Origin: Pelagibacteraceae bacterium | GTDB lineage: Bacteria; Pseudomonadota; Alphaproteobacteria; HIMB59 | Direction of reading: 5' to 3' | DNA: 64,000 bases | NCBI GenBank assembly: GCA_019651435.1 | Contig: BOYI01000001.1 | Location: forward strand, 434,001 to 498,000 | Part shown: positions 50,279 to 59,349 of the stretch, piece after piece | Layout: each line of letters begins with the position of its first letter | Numbering within the stretch: the stretch's first letter is position 1 | Made by a program: the position numbers and the translations under genes | Notes under the pieces: model-generated | What the model was told of the DNA's origin: nothing | The model's input: only the letters and a program-made list of their open reading frames with translations | Database searches by the model: none

Positions 50279-51178
50279 ATGGGGATATATTCGAGAAAAA
50301 GAAAAAAGTCTGGCTTTAGGGTCTTCATTTTAACCCTTTTTGTTTTGTCTATCTTTTTAGTTTTAGGCTACTATTTCTTTAATCCTAATAATTTAAAAAC
50401 CGTCTTAGATAAAAACCTTTCAGATAAAGTTGTTGAAACGCAAAATGAAGTAGAAGTAGAGAAAGTAATTGAAACTAATGAAAATGAATATTTTCAATCT
50501 GAAATTGATATTGATTTATCAAATTATCTTGAAAAAAGTGATTTAGATAAAAGCATAAAAGATTTTATTCAAAACAATCCTGAATTTATTATTGATGTTC
50601 TCAGTAAATATCAAGATGAGCAAAATAAAATTGAGCAAGAAAAGACAAGTCAATTAAATAACTTAAATATTATCAGTTTAAATTTATTTGATAACCCAAT
50701 GATAATTGGTAATAAAAATGCTTCCAAAATTATATATGAATTTGTTGATTATAACTGTGGGTATTGTCTTAAATTTCATCAACAAGTATTAAACGTACTT
50801 AATGAAGACCTAAATACCAAATTAGTTATAATGCAGATGCCTATTTTAGGTGAAAACTCTCTTACTTTATCTAAAATTGCAATAGCAGCTAGTTTCCAAA
50901 ATAAATTTGAAGAAGTACATAACTACCTATATTCATCTGAAAGAAAATCAAAATTGACTGATATTTTAGGTGATTTATTTTTGATGAATATTGACATCAA
51001 TCAATTAGAAAAAGATATAAATTCTGAAGAAGTAGCTAAAGTGATTTTATCTCATGAACAATTTGTAAATGAATTCAAATTTAATGGAACTCCTGCAATT
51101 ATTATTGGAGAAACAATTATTCCCGGCTATATAGAAAAAGATAAAATTATAGAAATTTTGGAAAATGAATTTTCCTAA
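50279..51178 (+). CDS. DsbA-family thioredoxin-fold protein, membrane anchored
   Basis: About 299 residues. An N-terminal signal anchor ('VFILTLFVLSIFLVLGYYFF') precedes a charged linker and a DsbA/Com1-type domain with active site CxxC in 'YEFVDYNCGYCLKFHQQVL' and the cis-Pro loop 'KFNGTPAIIIGETIIPGYI'. A 'DKSIKDFIQNNPEFIIDVLS' helix before the domain is common in the BdbD/Com1 group. Likely a periplasmic thiol oxidase or disulfide isomerase. ATG at 50279 chosen; a TTG three codons earlier is possible. Confidence 0.87.
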   Translation: MGIYSRKRKKSGFRVFILTLFVLSIFLVLGYYFFNPNNLKTVLDKNLSDKVVETQNEVEVEKVIETNENEYFQSEIDIDLSNYLEKSDLDKSIKDFIQNNPEFIIDVLSKYQDEQNKIEQEKTSQLNNLNIISLNLFDNPMIIGNKNASKIIYEFVDYNCGYCLKFHQQVLNVLNEDLNTKLVIMQMPILGENSLTLSKIAIAASFQNKFEEVHNYLYSSERKSKLTDILGDLFLMNIDINQLEKDINSEEVAKVILSHEQFVNEFKFNGTPAIIIGETIIPGYIEKDKIIEILENEFS

Positions 51179-51183
51179 ATTTT

Positions 51184-52704
51184 ATGAAAATAAATAATTT
51201 TTCAAAAATATCTTCGAACATATTCAGCTCTCGAGTTACTGGATTTTTTAGGGATGTTTTATTTGCAAACTTTCTAGGAGCTAACATTCTATCGGATGCT
51301 TTTTTATTTGCTTTTAGATTACCGAACCTTTTTAGAAGGATTTTAGCCGAAGGGGTGATGAATAGTGTATTTATTCCACTATATATAAGACAGAGTAAGG
51401 AAAGTCAGTCACTTGCAAATGATTTTACTTCAGCAATTTTTTTAATTTTTTTATTAATTACTTCGATAATGACAGTTCTTGTCTATTTTTTTAGTGGTCA
51501 AATTACTAGCTTACTTGCTCCAGGTTTTTTAGAAAATGAAGATCAATTTAATTTTGCGACTCAATTAATCCCAATTATTTTCCCTTTTTTGATATTTGTA
51601 ACACTCTCGGGAGTAATAAGCTCAGTCTTAAATATAAGAGGAAAGTTTTTTTTACCATCGTTTTTATCAGTCATTTTAAATTTATTTATGATAGGCACTC
51701 TTTTAATATTTAAATCTGACTCGCATTTTCCTTTAGCATGGTCAATTTTAATAGCTGGGATAATTCAATTATCTCTTTTATTGATTAATGCAAATATTTT
51801 AAAAATATTATTTCAATTTGGTCTTAAAAAGATTCTACTTTTAAGTTCAGTTTTAAAAACTTTTTTTAAGAGATTTCTTTTTTCTGTTTTAGGTTCAGGA
51901 ATTGTTCAATTAAATATTTTTGTTTCTATGTTATTTGCTTCTTTAGTAGGAGAGGGTGCAATAAGCCATATTTACTATGCTGATAGAATAATAGATTTAC
52001 CTTTTGCTTTAATTGCTGTTGCAATGACATTTACCCTTTTGCCATACTTAAGCAAAAATATTTTAGATGAAGAAAAAAATGCAAATGCTTTTAACCAAAC
52101 AATAATTTTTTGTTTTATTTTTGCTATACCAAGTAGTTTTGCTTTATTTTTTATTTCTGAAGATATAGTAAGAGTTTTATTTGGTCGTGGTGAGTTTTTA
52201 AATAAAGATGTTTTGATTACTGCTAATTTACTTCTTATTTATTCTTTTTCTCTTCCTGGTTATATGATCTCAAGAATTTGTAATCAAGTTTTCTATTCAT
52301 ATGAAAGAGTAGATTTACCAATTAAAGCTTCGATTCCTACTTTTATTTTGAATTTGATTTTATGTTTTTCTTTGTATCGATCAATGGGAGTCTATGGTTT
52401 GGCTATAGCAGGAGCGATGAGTGTTTGGCTTAATGTATTTATTCAAATATTTTATTTGAGGAATTATTTCTCTAATTTTTATAAGAAAATAAAATTGATA
52501 AATATTTTAAAAATGACAAAAATACTTGCCTCTTCTTTAATTATGATATTTGTGATTATATTTTTGCAAAATATTTTAAACATCAATATTTACATTGATT
52601 TATTTATTTTAATTGTGATTGGGGTTTTTGTTTTTTTTACAATGTTAAGACTATTAAAGTTGGAAGAATATCGTTTGATTTATAAGTCAGCACTATTTAA
52701 TTAG
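51184..52704 (+). CDS. murJ: Lipid II flippase MurJ
   Basis: 506 residues, intact, about 14 membrane helices. 'SSRVTGFFRDVLFANFLGAN', 'AFLFAFRLPNLFRRILAEG' (spelled with start 'DAFLFAFRLP') and 'MNSVFIPLYI' match the MurJ/MviN N-terminus; 'IYYADRIIDLPFALIAVAM' and 'LFGRGEFLNKD' are further family marks. Flips lipid II across the inner membrane for peptidoglycan synthesis. Follows the DsbA-like gene by 5 bases. Confidence 0.95.
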   Translation: MKINNFSKISSNIFSSRVTGFFRDVLFANFLGANILSDAFLFAFRLPNLFRRILAEGVMNSVFIPLYIRQSKESQSLANDFTSAIFLIFLLITSIMTVLVYFFSGQITSLLAPGFLENEDQFNFATQLIPIIFPFLIFVTLSGVISSVLNIRGKFFLPSFLSVILNLFMIGTLLIFKSDSHFPLAWSILIAGIIQLSLLLINANILKILFQFGLKKILLLSSVLKTFFKRFLFSVLGSGIVQLNIFVSMLFASLVGEGAISHIYYADRIIDLPFALIAVAMTFTLLPYLSKNILDEEKNANAFNQTIIFCFIFAIPSSFALFFISEDIVRVLFGRGEFLNKDVLITANLLLIYSFSLPGYMISRICNQVFYSYERVDLPIKASIPTFILNLILCFSLYRSMGVYGLAIAGAMSVWLNVFIQIFYLRNYFSNFYKKIKLINILKMTKILASSLIMIFVIIFLQNILNINIYIDLFILIVIGVFVFFTMLRLLKLEEYRLIYKSALFN

Positions 52705-52757
52705 ATTTACTATTTACTATCTTATTTTTTTATATAAAAGTAGAGATCCCTAATTTT

Positions 52758-52834
52758 GGGCGTGTAGCTCAGCTGGTTAGAGTACTTGCTCGACACGCAA
52801 GGGGTCACAGGTTCGAATCCTGTCACGCCCACCA
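52758..52834 (+). tRNA. tRNA-Val (anticodon GAC)
   Basis: Complete 77-base cloverleaf with encoded CCA: acceptor GGGCGTG/CACGCCC, D arm GCTC/GAGT, anticodon stem CTTGC/GCAAG, T arm ACAGG-TTCGAAT-CCTGT, discriminator A. The anticodon loop is TCGACAC, giving GAC at 52792-52794. Position 33 is C (52791) where U is nearly universal. Not part of an operon; sits between murJ and the PagL-like gene. Confidence 0.93.
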
Positions 52835-52869
52835 TTTACATTTAAGTTTCTTAGTGTAAGTTTTATCTA

Positions 52870-53349
52870 ATGAGAATACTTCTGTTTATAGTTTCTATTT
52901 TATTCTTTCATTTGAATTTATCTGCTAATAGCTTTTCTATTTTTGGCGGCTCTTATGATTATGATGATGACAATACTTCTACGCTTTATGGTCTAAATTA
53001 TCATCTTTCTGATAATGCATTCAGTGTCTTTAATTTAATCGATTTAAATCCTGTAATTGGAGGATTTGTGACAGCTAAGTCTGCAACAATGTTTTATAGT
53101 GGATTTGAGACAAATATTGGACAAGACTCCATTTATCTTAATTTATCATCCTCTGCAGGTATTTACTCTAATGGTGACGGGAAAGACCTAGGTAATGCTT
53201 TGCAGTTTAAATCCGAGGTAAATCTCTTTTACAGACTAGGTAAATCATCAAGTATAGGTCTAGGATCTCATCATATTTCTAATGCAGGTTTGAGCTCAGT
53301 TAATCCTGGGACTAATAATTTTTACTTGATTTTTAACAGAGATTTTTAA
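52870..53349 (+). CDS. PagL-like lipid A deacylase / acyloxyacyl hydrolase family protein
   Basis: 159 residues with a signal peptide ('ILLFIVSILFFHLNLSAN') and an eight-stranded outer-membrane barrel pattern. The C-terminal 'LGSHHISNAGLSSVNPGTNN' matches the PagL motif H-x-S-N-A, holding the catalytic His and Ser. The third residue of the Pseudomonas triad (Glu in 'NDGIES') aligns with Asn here ('NPGTNN'). It would remove a 3-O acyl chain from lipid A if active. The barrel ends with Phe, as usual for BamA substrates. Confidence 0.78.
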   Translation: MRILLFIVSILFFHLNLSANSFSIFGGSYDYDDDNTSTLYGLNYHLSDNAFSVFNLIDLNPVIGGFVTAKSATMFYSGFETNIGQDSIYLNLSSSAGIYSNGDGKDLGNALQFKSEVNLFYRLGKSSSIGLGSHHISNAGLSSVNPGTNNFYLIFNRDF

Positions 53350-53403
53350 TTTAATCCCAAATTAAGTAATTGTTTAAATCATTCTAATCGTTTATTTTTA
53401 GGC

Positions 53404-54273
53404 ATGGTAAAAAACTTTTTAGCCTATTTATTTTTGTCTGCTCTTCTGGTTGTTATTTTCGTCATCGGTTATGAACCAATTATGGGCTATTACAAAGCTA
53501 ATCCTTATATCAATGGAGTAATTCTCTTAACACTTATTGTTGGATTTTTAATCTATACAGTAAAAATTATATCTTTGAGTTCAGAGTACAGATTTATGAA
53601 TTCAGTAGCATTTGGTAAGCTTCAAATAAATGATACTAGCCTAAATAATTATCCAATTACAAAAAATATAGCAAAAAATTTAGGTATTATTTCCTCAAAC
53701 AAAACAATTAATAAATCTTTAGAAGAAATTTTAGATGAGCTTTATTCTAAGATTGAGAGCGGTAAAGACATCTCAAGATATCTTATTAATTTAGCAGTTT
53801 TTTTAGGACTAATAGGAACTTTTTATGGGCTATTACTTACTATTGGTAGTGTATCAAATGTAATTGATGGCTTATCTATCGAACAGCAAGACTTTGGAGT
53901 ATTTTTTGACTCTTTGAGAAATGGATTAAAATCTCCCCTTTCTGGAATGACAATAGCATTTAGTTCATCTTTATTTGGATTAGTCACATCATTGATACTT
54001 GGGTTATATGAAATTATTTCAAAAGGTGTCAAACAAACTTATTTTGAGTTCTGTGAGAGTCAGATTAGGCTATATTACAAAGCCAGTTCAAACCAAAGAG
54101 TATCATCATCAAGCAATGATAATTTAGAACTAGTTTCAAAATTATCTGAACTAATTAACAGTCTGGATAAAATTAATAATAATTTTTCTAACTCTAATGA
54201 GGAAATTAAAAAAGAAATTTCTTCGGAATTCAAAAATCTAAGTAAAAACATAAAAGACCTAGTCAAGAAGTGA
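53404..54273 (+). CDS. MotA/TolQ/ExbB-type proton channel protein
   Basis: 289 residues. Two N-terminal helices (about residues 5-25 and 35-57), then a cytoplasmic stretch and two channel helices: 'YLINLAVFLGLIGTFYGLLL' and 'GMTIAFSSSLFGLVTSLILG', which match the MotA/TolQ/ExbB core. A coiled-coil-like tail ('NLELVSKLSELINSLDKINN') follows. It overlaps by 4 bases the OmpA-like partner, so the two likely form a stator-like, proton-driven complex in the inner membrane. Not a flagellar motor by context: no flagellar genes are near. Confidence 0.85.
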   Translation: MVKNFLAYLFLSALLVVIFVIGYEPIMGYYKANPYINGVILLTLIVGFLIYTVKIISLSSEYRFMNSVAFGKLQINDTSLNNYPITKNIAKNLGIISSNKTINKSLEEILDELYSKIESGKDISRYLINLAVFLGLIGTFYGLLLTIGSVSNVIDGLSIEQQDFGVFFDSLRNGLKSPLSGMTIAFSSSLFGLVTSLILGLYEIISKGVKQTYFEFCESQIRLYYKASSNQRVSSSSNDNLELVSKLSELINSLDKINNNFSNSNEEIKKEISSEFKNLSKNIKDLVKK

Positions 54274-55700
54274 GTTACTATACAAAGTCTCAAAGATCTG
54301 AGGATAACAGCATAATTTGGCCAGGCTTTGTGGATGTATTAGCATCCACATTAATGGTAATCATATTTGTTGTATTACTCTTTACTGTGGCTCAGGTTTA
54401 TTTAGGAGATTTAGTTGTTGGTAAAAATAAACAAATTCTTAGTCTTGAAAAAACTATAGAAATTCAAGATGAAACTATTGTTGAACAGGATCTTTCTTTA
54501 TCTGATAAAGAAATAGCGTTACTTGAAAGACAAGAAGTTATTAAGCAGTTAGATACCGAGCTAAATATTTTAGATGAAGAGATAAAAGCTAAACAATTTG
54601 AAATTTCTGAAAAAGAAAATCTATTAACGGCTAAAGATGAAGAAATTACACTACAAGATGAACTTTTGAAGGAAAAAGATGAAACTATTTTAACTTTAGA
54701 TGATCTAATTAATAAGCAAGCATTAGATATTACTGAATTAAATGAGATTATTGCTCGAATTACAGAAGAATTATCATTATCTTTAGAAGAAAAAGAAGAA
54801 CTTAGAGGCAGGCTTTCTTCTTTAAATGAAGAACAAGAAAATTTAAAAAACAAACTACAAGAATTGGGTGGAGAAAATGAAGTGCTGGTAAGTCAATTAT
54901 CAGACTCACAAGGAAGAATTCAATCCCTACTTGAGTCATTAAGCTCCTCACAAGGAGAAAATGAAATTTTGGAAACTCAGATATCTTCAGTAGAAAATCA
55001 AAATCAGTCTTTAAGAGATCAGATATCATCTTTGGAGCAAGACTCGGTAATTCAAACGACAAGTTTAAATGACGCTTTAGCACAAATATCAAGATTATCT
55101 GAGGACATAAAGATTTTAAGCAATGAAATTCAATTGCTTAATAATTTACTTGAGTCAAAAGAAGCTGAAATCGCATCAAATAAAATAGAACTAGGAGAAT
55201 TAGGTGATAGGTTAAATAGAGTTTTAACCAGTGAGTTATATAAGTTACAAAAATATAGATCTGAATTTTTTGGTCAATTATCTGAAACGCTAGGCCAAAG
55301 AGAAGATATTCAAATTAAAGGTGATAGATTTATATTTCAGTCAGAAATATTATTTGAGTCTGGTAGTACAGATATTCAATCAGGGGGTAGGGTGGCTTTA
55401 TCATTAATAGCCAAAACCTTAATTGATTTATCAAATCAAATTCCAACCGATTTAAACTGGATTTTACAAGTGGATGGGCATACGGATAAAGTTCCCATAT
55501 CGACTGCAAGGTTCCCTTCTAACTGGGAACTTTCGCATGCAAGAGCTTTAGAGGTTGTAAAGTTTTTTATTCAACAAGGAATACCAGCGGATAAGCTTTC
55601 AGCTAATGGTTATGGCGAACACCAACCGATTAGTTTAGGTAGTTCGCCAGAAGATTTAAAGTTGAATAGAAGAATTGAACTAAAAATTACCCAAAGGTAG
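54270..55700 (+). CDS. MotB/OmpA-like protein with long coiled coil
   Basis: 476 residues. One N-terminal membrane helix with a conserved Asp ('WPGFVDVLASTLMVIIFVVL'), the position used for proton transfer in MotB, ExbD and TolR. A heptad-rich coiled coil spans roughly residues 45-330. A C-terminal OmpA-like peptidoglycan-binding domain follows ('WILQVDGHTDKVPIS', 'NWELSHARALEVVKFF', 'LSANGYGEHQPIS'). Partner of the upstream channel protein. The coil could span much of the periplasm. Converges on the cyclophilin gene with a 2-base gap. Confidence 0.87.
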   Translation: MSYYTKSQRSEDNSIIWPGFVDVLASTLMVIIFVVLLFTVAQVYLGDLVVGKNKQILSLEKTIEIQDETIVEQDLSLSDKEIALLERQEVIKQLDTELNILDEEIKAKQFEISEKENLLTAKDEEITLQDELLKEKDETILTLDDLINKQALDITELNEIIARITEELSLSLEEKEELRGRLSSLNEEQENLKNKLQELGGENEVLVSQLSDSQGRIQSLLESLSSSQGENEILETQISSVENQNQSLRDQISSLEQDSVIQTTSLNDALAQISRLSEDIKILSNEIQLLNNLLESKEAEIASNKIELGELGDRLNRVLTSELYKLQKYRSEFFGQLSETLGQREDIQIKGDRFIFQSEILFESGSTDIQSGGRVALSLIAKTLIDLSNQIPTDLNWILQVDGHTDKVPISTARFPSNWELSHARALEVVKFFIQQGIPADKLSANGYGEHQPISLGSSPEDLKLNRRIELKITQR

Positions 55701-55702
55701 TT

Positions 55703-56260
55703 TTATTCAATCCACATTTTGATGATTTTGTCAGGATCATCAACCATTCCATTTTTGATAGGATCACCTTTTTTGATCATATCAACAAATTCCATTCCCT
55801 CGATTACCTCTCCCCAAACTGTATATTGTCCATCTAAATGAGGAGTATCATCAAAACAAATAAAGAATTGACTATCTGCACTATTTGGGTCTTGAGCTCT
55901 TGCCATGCTAAGTGTTCCTCTTTTATGAGGAGTATCATTAAACTCAGCATTTATATTTTTTCCAGATCCGCCTGTGCCAGCACGTCTTAGGTCAAAAGAC
56001 TCAGAGTTTGAGTTTCCAAACTGAACATCTCCAGTTTGAGCCATAAACCCATCTATAACACGATGAAAAACTACCCCATCATATTTTCCTTGGGCTACAA
56101 GATCTTTAATTTGTTGTACATGGTTCGGTGCCTTATCATCTAAGGTCTTGATTTTGACGATACCGTCTTTGAGTTGTAAGTTAATGACTTCCTCCTTGGA
56201 TAAAACATTATTAGAAAATAAAAGAAATATGAGTGAAAAGAAAATTTTTATCAATTTCAT
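55703..56260 (-). CDS. Periplasmic peptidyl-prolyl cis-trans isomerase (cyclophilin)
   Basis: 185 residues with a signal peptide ('IKIFFSLIFLLFSNNVLS'). Cyclophilin motifs: 'YDGVVFHRVIDGFMAQTGDV', 'KRGTLSMARAQDPNSADSQF', 'FFICFDDTPHLDGQYTVWGE'. The 'AxDPNSADSQFFI' form is typical of bacterial PpiA/PpiB. Catalytic Arg in 'FHRV' is present. Located 35 bases after sufE. Confidence 0.95.
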   Translation of the reverse strand: MKLIKIFFSLIFLLFSNNVLSKEEVINLQLKDGIVKIKTLDDKAPNHVQQIKDLVAQGKYDGVVFHRVIDGFMAQTGDVQFGNSNSESFDLRRAGTGGSGKNINAEFNDTPHKRGTLSMARAQDPNSADSQFFICFDDTPHLDGQYTVWGEVIEGMEFVDMIKKGDPIKNGMVDDPDKIIKMWIE

Positions 56261-56295
56261 CTGATCAAATTAACACAATTTAAAATTGATCAAAT

Positions 56296-56712
56296 TTAAT
56301 TTTTCGATAATTCTGTCGCTATTGATGCGATCTTTTTTTTAAGAGAATTTAGACCATTGGATCGGGAGGGACCCAAATGACTTGATAAACCTATTTCATC
56401 AAAGAAATCCAGAGGTTGTTGTAATATAGTTTGAGGCTCTTCATCATTGTAAACAAATTGAACCAAATAAAATAACCCCTGAACGATCACTGAGTCACTG
56501 GCGCCAATAAATTTCAATTTGTCATCAGATAATTGGGGAATTACCCATAAATTAGAGGTACATCCCTGAACCCTAAAATCCTCAGTTTTGTATTTATCCT
56601 CTAATTTTGGTAACTTTTTGCCAAGGTCAATAAGATACTGATATTTATCTTCCCAATTATCAAAATAAGAAAAATCCTCTTTAATTTGGTTGATTTTTTC
56701 TTGAATTAACAT
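56296..56712 (-). CDS. sufE: SufE-family sulfur acceptor
   Basis: 138 residues. 'NWEDKYQYLIDLGKKLPKLE' and 'DFRVQGCTSNLWV' with the sulfur-accepting Cys at about residue 51, then 'GLSSHLGPSRSNGLNSLKKK', are the SufE signature. Accepts persulfide sulfur from SufS for Fe-S assembly. Divergent from rpmJ with 37 bases between starts. Confidence 0.95.
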   Translation of the reverse strand: MLIQEKINQIKEDFSYFDNWEDKYQYLIDLGKKLPKLEDKYKTEDFRVQGCTSNLWVIPQLSDDKLKFIGASDSVIVQGLFYLVQFVYNDEEPQTILQQPLDFFDEIGLSSHLGPSRSNGLNSLKKKIASIATELSKN

Positions 56713-56749
56713 AAATTCCCACTCTATTAAATTAACTTAAGAATTAAAC

Positions 56750-56875
56750 ATGAAAATTAAAAGCTCACTTAAATCTGCTAAAACTAGAGACAAGAACAAT
56801 CAATTAGTTAGAAGAAAAGGCAGATTGTACGTGATTAACAAAACTAACCCAAGAATGAAGGCCCGTCAGGGTTAA
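56750..56875 (+). CDS. rpmJ: 50S ribosomal protein L36
   Basis: 41 residues: starts '[17 protein letters not shown]' and ends '[20 protein letters not shown]'. This is the cysteine-free, 41-residue form of L36 typical of alphaproteobacteria, lacking the zinc-binding Cys/His. No Shine-Dalgarno is apparent. Stops 4 bases before the convergent trxB stop. Confidence 0.95.
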   Translation: MKIKSSLKSAKTRDKNNQLVRRKGRLYVINKTNPRMKARQG

Positions 56876-56879
56876 TATA

Positions 56880-57800
56880 TTAGCTAAGAAACTTTTCTGC
56901 CTCTAAAGCAGCCATACAGCCCATCCCAGCTGCTGTAATCGCCTGTCTATAAATCTTATCTTTGACGTCACCTGCAGCATAAACCCCCTTTAACGAGGTC
57001 TCGGTACTATCTGGTTTAGTAATAATGTATCCTTCTGAGTCCATATCGATTTGTCCTTTAAACAGGTTAGTCGCAGGATCGTGGCCGATCGCAATAAAAA
57101 CCCCATCTAAGTCAAGGTTTGAGTTTTCATTTTTATCTTTATGGTAAAGTTCAATAGATTTTAGGTCTTGATCACCAATAAATTTGGAAACTTCAGTGTT
57201 CCAAATGAATTTAATTTTTGAATTATTTTTTAGGCGGTCTTGCAAAATTTTTTCTGCTCGAAGTTGATCTCTTCGATGAATAAGAAATACCTCAGAGGCA
57301 AATTTGGTAAGAAATAAAGCTTCTTCAGCAGCACTGTTTCCCCCACCTATAACTGCAACTTTTCTATCTTTAAAAAAGAATCCATCGCATGTAGCGCATG
57401 CCGATAAACCATGACCTTGAAATTTTTCTTCATTTTCTAGTCCAAGCCACCTTGCTTGAGCTCCAGTGCTAATGATCACAGTTTTAGATTCAATAATACT
57501 ACCATCATCAAGAAAAATTTTTTTTAATGAGTCATTAAACTCAACTTTGTTTACTTGAGTATTTAATATTTCTGTACCAACTAATTGTGCTTGTTTTTGC
57601 ATTTGTTCCATCAGCCATGGGCCTTGGATGGGGTTTTCATAACCAGGATAATTTTCAACGTCGGTAGTAATTGTTAACTGACCTCCGGGTTGAAGACCGC
57701 TTATAAGAGTAGGATTTAAATTAGCTCTAGCTGAGTAAATTGCGGCCGTATAACCAGCAGGACCTGAACCAATAATTGTGACTTCTTTAATATTAGCCAT
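56880..57800 (-). CDS. trxB: Thioredoxin reductase
   Basis: 306 residues, intact. FAD motif 'VTIIGSGPAGYTAAIYSARA', redox-active CxxC in 'LSACATCDGFFFKDRKVAVI', NADPH motif 'GGGNSAAEEALFL' with 'HRRDQLRA', and C-terminal 'GVYAAGDVKDKIYRQAITAA'. Reduces thioredoxin with NADPH. Overlaps the oxygenase gene start region by 8 bases. Confidence 0.97.
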   Translation of the reverse strand: MANIKEVTIIGSGPAGYTAAIYSARANLNPTLISGLQPGGQLTITTDVENYPGYENPIQGPWLMEQMQKQAQLVGTEILNTQVNKVEFNDSLKKIFLDDGSIIESKTVIISTGAQARWLGLENEEKFQGHGLSACATCDGFFFKDRKVAVIGGGNSAAEEALFLTKFASEVFLIHRRDQLRAEKILQDRLKNNSKIKFIWNTEVSKFIGDQDLKSIELYHKDKNENSNLDLDGVFIAIGHDPATNLFKGQIDMDSEGYIITKPDSTETSLKGVYAAGDVKDKIYRQAITAAGMGCMAALEAEKFLS

Positions 57801-58422
57801 TTATTGGCCAGCTAGTAGGGAAGGTAACGTAGTTAATTTGCATACATCTTCTCTCGATTTTAATCTCTTTTTTTTCTAGTCCGTGCCAAGTGTTATTTCC
57901 TGAAGCAAAAAAATACCCCGAGTTATGTTTATAAGGAATTGTTTTAACAAGTTTCATATCAAGGTCATAAAAATCAGTGCCAAGTTTTTCAGATTCATCA
58001 TAGGTATTAATAAAAAGCATCATTGTCATAAGTTTTTCGGGAATATCTAAATGGGGTTTTAACCAAAATCCTTTTCTATCTGCGATGTACTCAATTCGGA
58101 TATAGCTATTTGTTAAATCTTTTTTGATTTTTTCTTGGACCGCATCAATGACTTCTTTATCTTTTAAGTCCTCGATAAGCTCCATTCCGTTAGGAAGGAG
58201 ATTAGAATTATCTTTTTCTAAAAAAACTCTTAGCTTACCATCTATGCCGTCTCCTCCTGCATCAGCGGCTCTTGTGCCATCAAAAGAACGAGGGGCATCA
58301 GATATTTTGACATTTTGAAGCTCATCTATCATTTCTTCTGAAAGAGGATTATCTAATTCCCAATGAGGGAAAGGGTCATTATAAGATTTGATTTTATTTA
58401 ATATTGAATCTTTAAGATACAC
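57793..58422 (-). CDS. 2-oxoglutarate/Fe(II)-dependent oxygenase-like protein
   Basis: 209 residues. A double-stranded beta-helix oxygenase is suggested by His-x-Asp in 'GFWLKPHLDIPEKLMTMMLF', 'GTDFYDLDMKLVKTIPYKHN' and the distal His in 'FFASGNNTWHGLE', followed by Arg in 'KIERRCMQINYV' for 2-oxoglutarate binding. The substrate is unknown; small members of this type hydroxylate proteins or small molecules. It overlaps both neighbours by 8-11 bases. Confidence 0.72.
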   Translation of the reverse strand: MYLKDSILNKIKSYNDPFPHWELDNPLSEEMIDELQNVKISDAPRSFDGTRAADAGGDGIDGKLRVFLEKDNSNLLPNGMELIEDLKDKEVIDAVQEKIKKDLTNSYIRIEYIADRKGFWLKPHLDIPEKLMTMMLFINTYDESEKLGTDFYDLDMKLVKTIPYKHNSGYFFASGNNTWHGLEKKEIKIERRCMQINYVTFPTSWPING

Positions 58423-59344
58423 TGTTTTTGAACCATAAATTACTTTCGATCTTATTCAAGATCTTACTTTTTAACTCTGAATTATAAGCACTCATTGAGA
58501 CAGTGTAGGGTCTCATATTTCTGCTGAAACTTTTAAGGAAGCCTTTTTGTTTAACCATTTGATGGAATAGTTGATATCTCTTAGGGCAACTTTCTTCTTC
58601 GAATTCATAAAGGAATGTTCCTGTTTCAGATGAGATTGCTTCAGAAATCATTGAAATGGAGTCCCAAGTAACTATTTGCATATTAGACTCTGATAAAAGA
58701 TTACCATAAGTAATAGGATCAAATAAATCAGTAATAATTTTATATTATGATTTTTAGCTATTGATAAATTTTTAATAAATTGATGAGGGTTCTTCTTGAA
58801 GGAATTACATTTACAGAAGAAATTTCTGATAAAAATTCTAAATCATTTAGTATTTTATTTTGTGTATCTTAGTTGAATTTAAAATATTGTTGAACCTCCA
58901 ATGATAAAATTAATTGTATTTAGTCTTTTTTTATTTAAATCAAAATTAATATTATGAAGAGCAGTAATGTTGAAATACTTTTTTGGTTTTTAAGCTGATC
59001 ATGCTCTGGAGAAATTATTAGATCAAAAAGATTATGATTTGATTTAGGGTCTTGGATATGAATATTGAAAACAAGACCTTTAAACTTTTTTTTTAAATAA
59101 ATAGAAGCTTTAACACTTTTTTTACCACAGCTGATCACCAATACTTTTGATTGTATTTTTATTTGATCAATATTTTGATAAGCTTTTGCACTAGCAGGAA
59201 TTAGCTGAATTGGGAGTTTTTTAAAAAGGCTTAATTTGAACATCAAAGTTTGGTGGGAACTACAAATTAATTTGCAAGACCTTCTATTTGGCTCCTCATC
59301 CCAGCAGCTCCTTCGCTGATGGTGATTGCTTTTAGGTCAATCAA
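58412..59344 (-). CDS. ELM1-like (mitochondrial fission ELM1 family) glycosyltransferase-fold protein, frameshifted
   Basis: N-terminal 'AITISEGAAGMRSQIEGLA' and 'LPIQLIPASAKAYQNIDQI', middle 'KVLVISCGKKSVKASIYLKK' and 'DLIISPEHDQ', and C-terminal 'VTWDSISMISEAISS', 'YQLFHQMVKQKGF' match the ELM1 (DUF1022) family, a GT-B-like fold found in alphaproteobacteria and plant mitochondria. Indels are near 59280, 58980 and several between 58680 and 58930. Probable start TTG at 59344. About 310 residues. Bacterial function unknown; an envelope glycan role is suspected. Confidence 0.75.
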
Positions 59345-59349
59345 ATTAA

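Noticed and set aside
54464-55092. Minus-strand frames opposite the coiled-coil gene
   Set aside because: Ser/Leu/Phe-rich shadows generated by the Glu/Gln/Lys-rich coiled-coil codons; the sense gene is intact and well supported.
53404-55700. Zorya-type anti-phage system (ZorA/ZorB)
   Set aside because: Channel and OmpA proteins fit the architecture, but no helicase or nuclease partner (ZorC/D/E) follows; the next genes are cyclophilin and sufE, and the coil is in the OmpA partner, not the channel protein.
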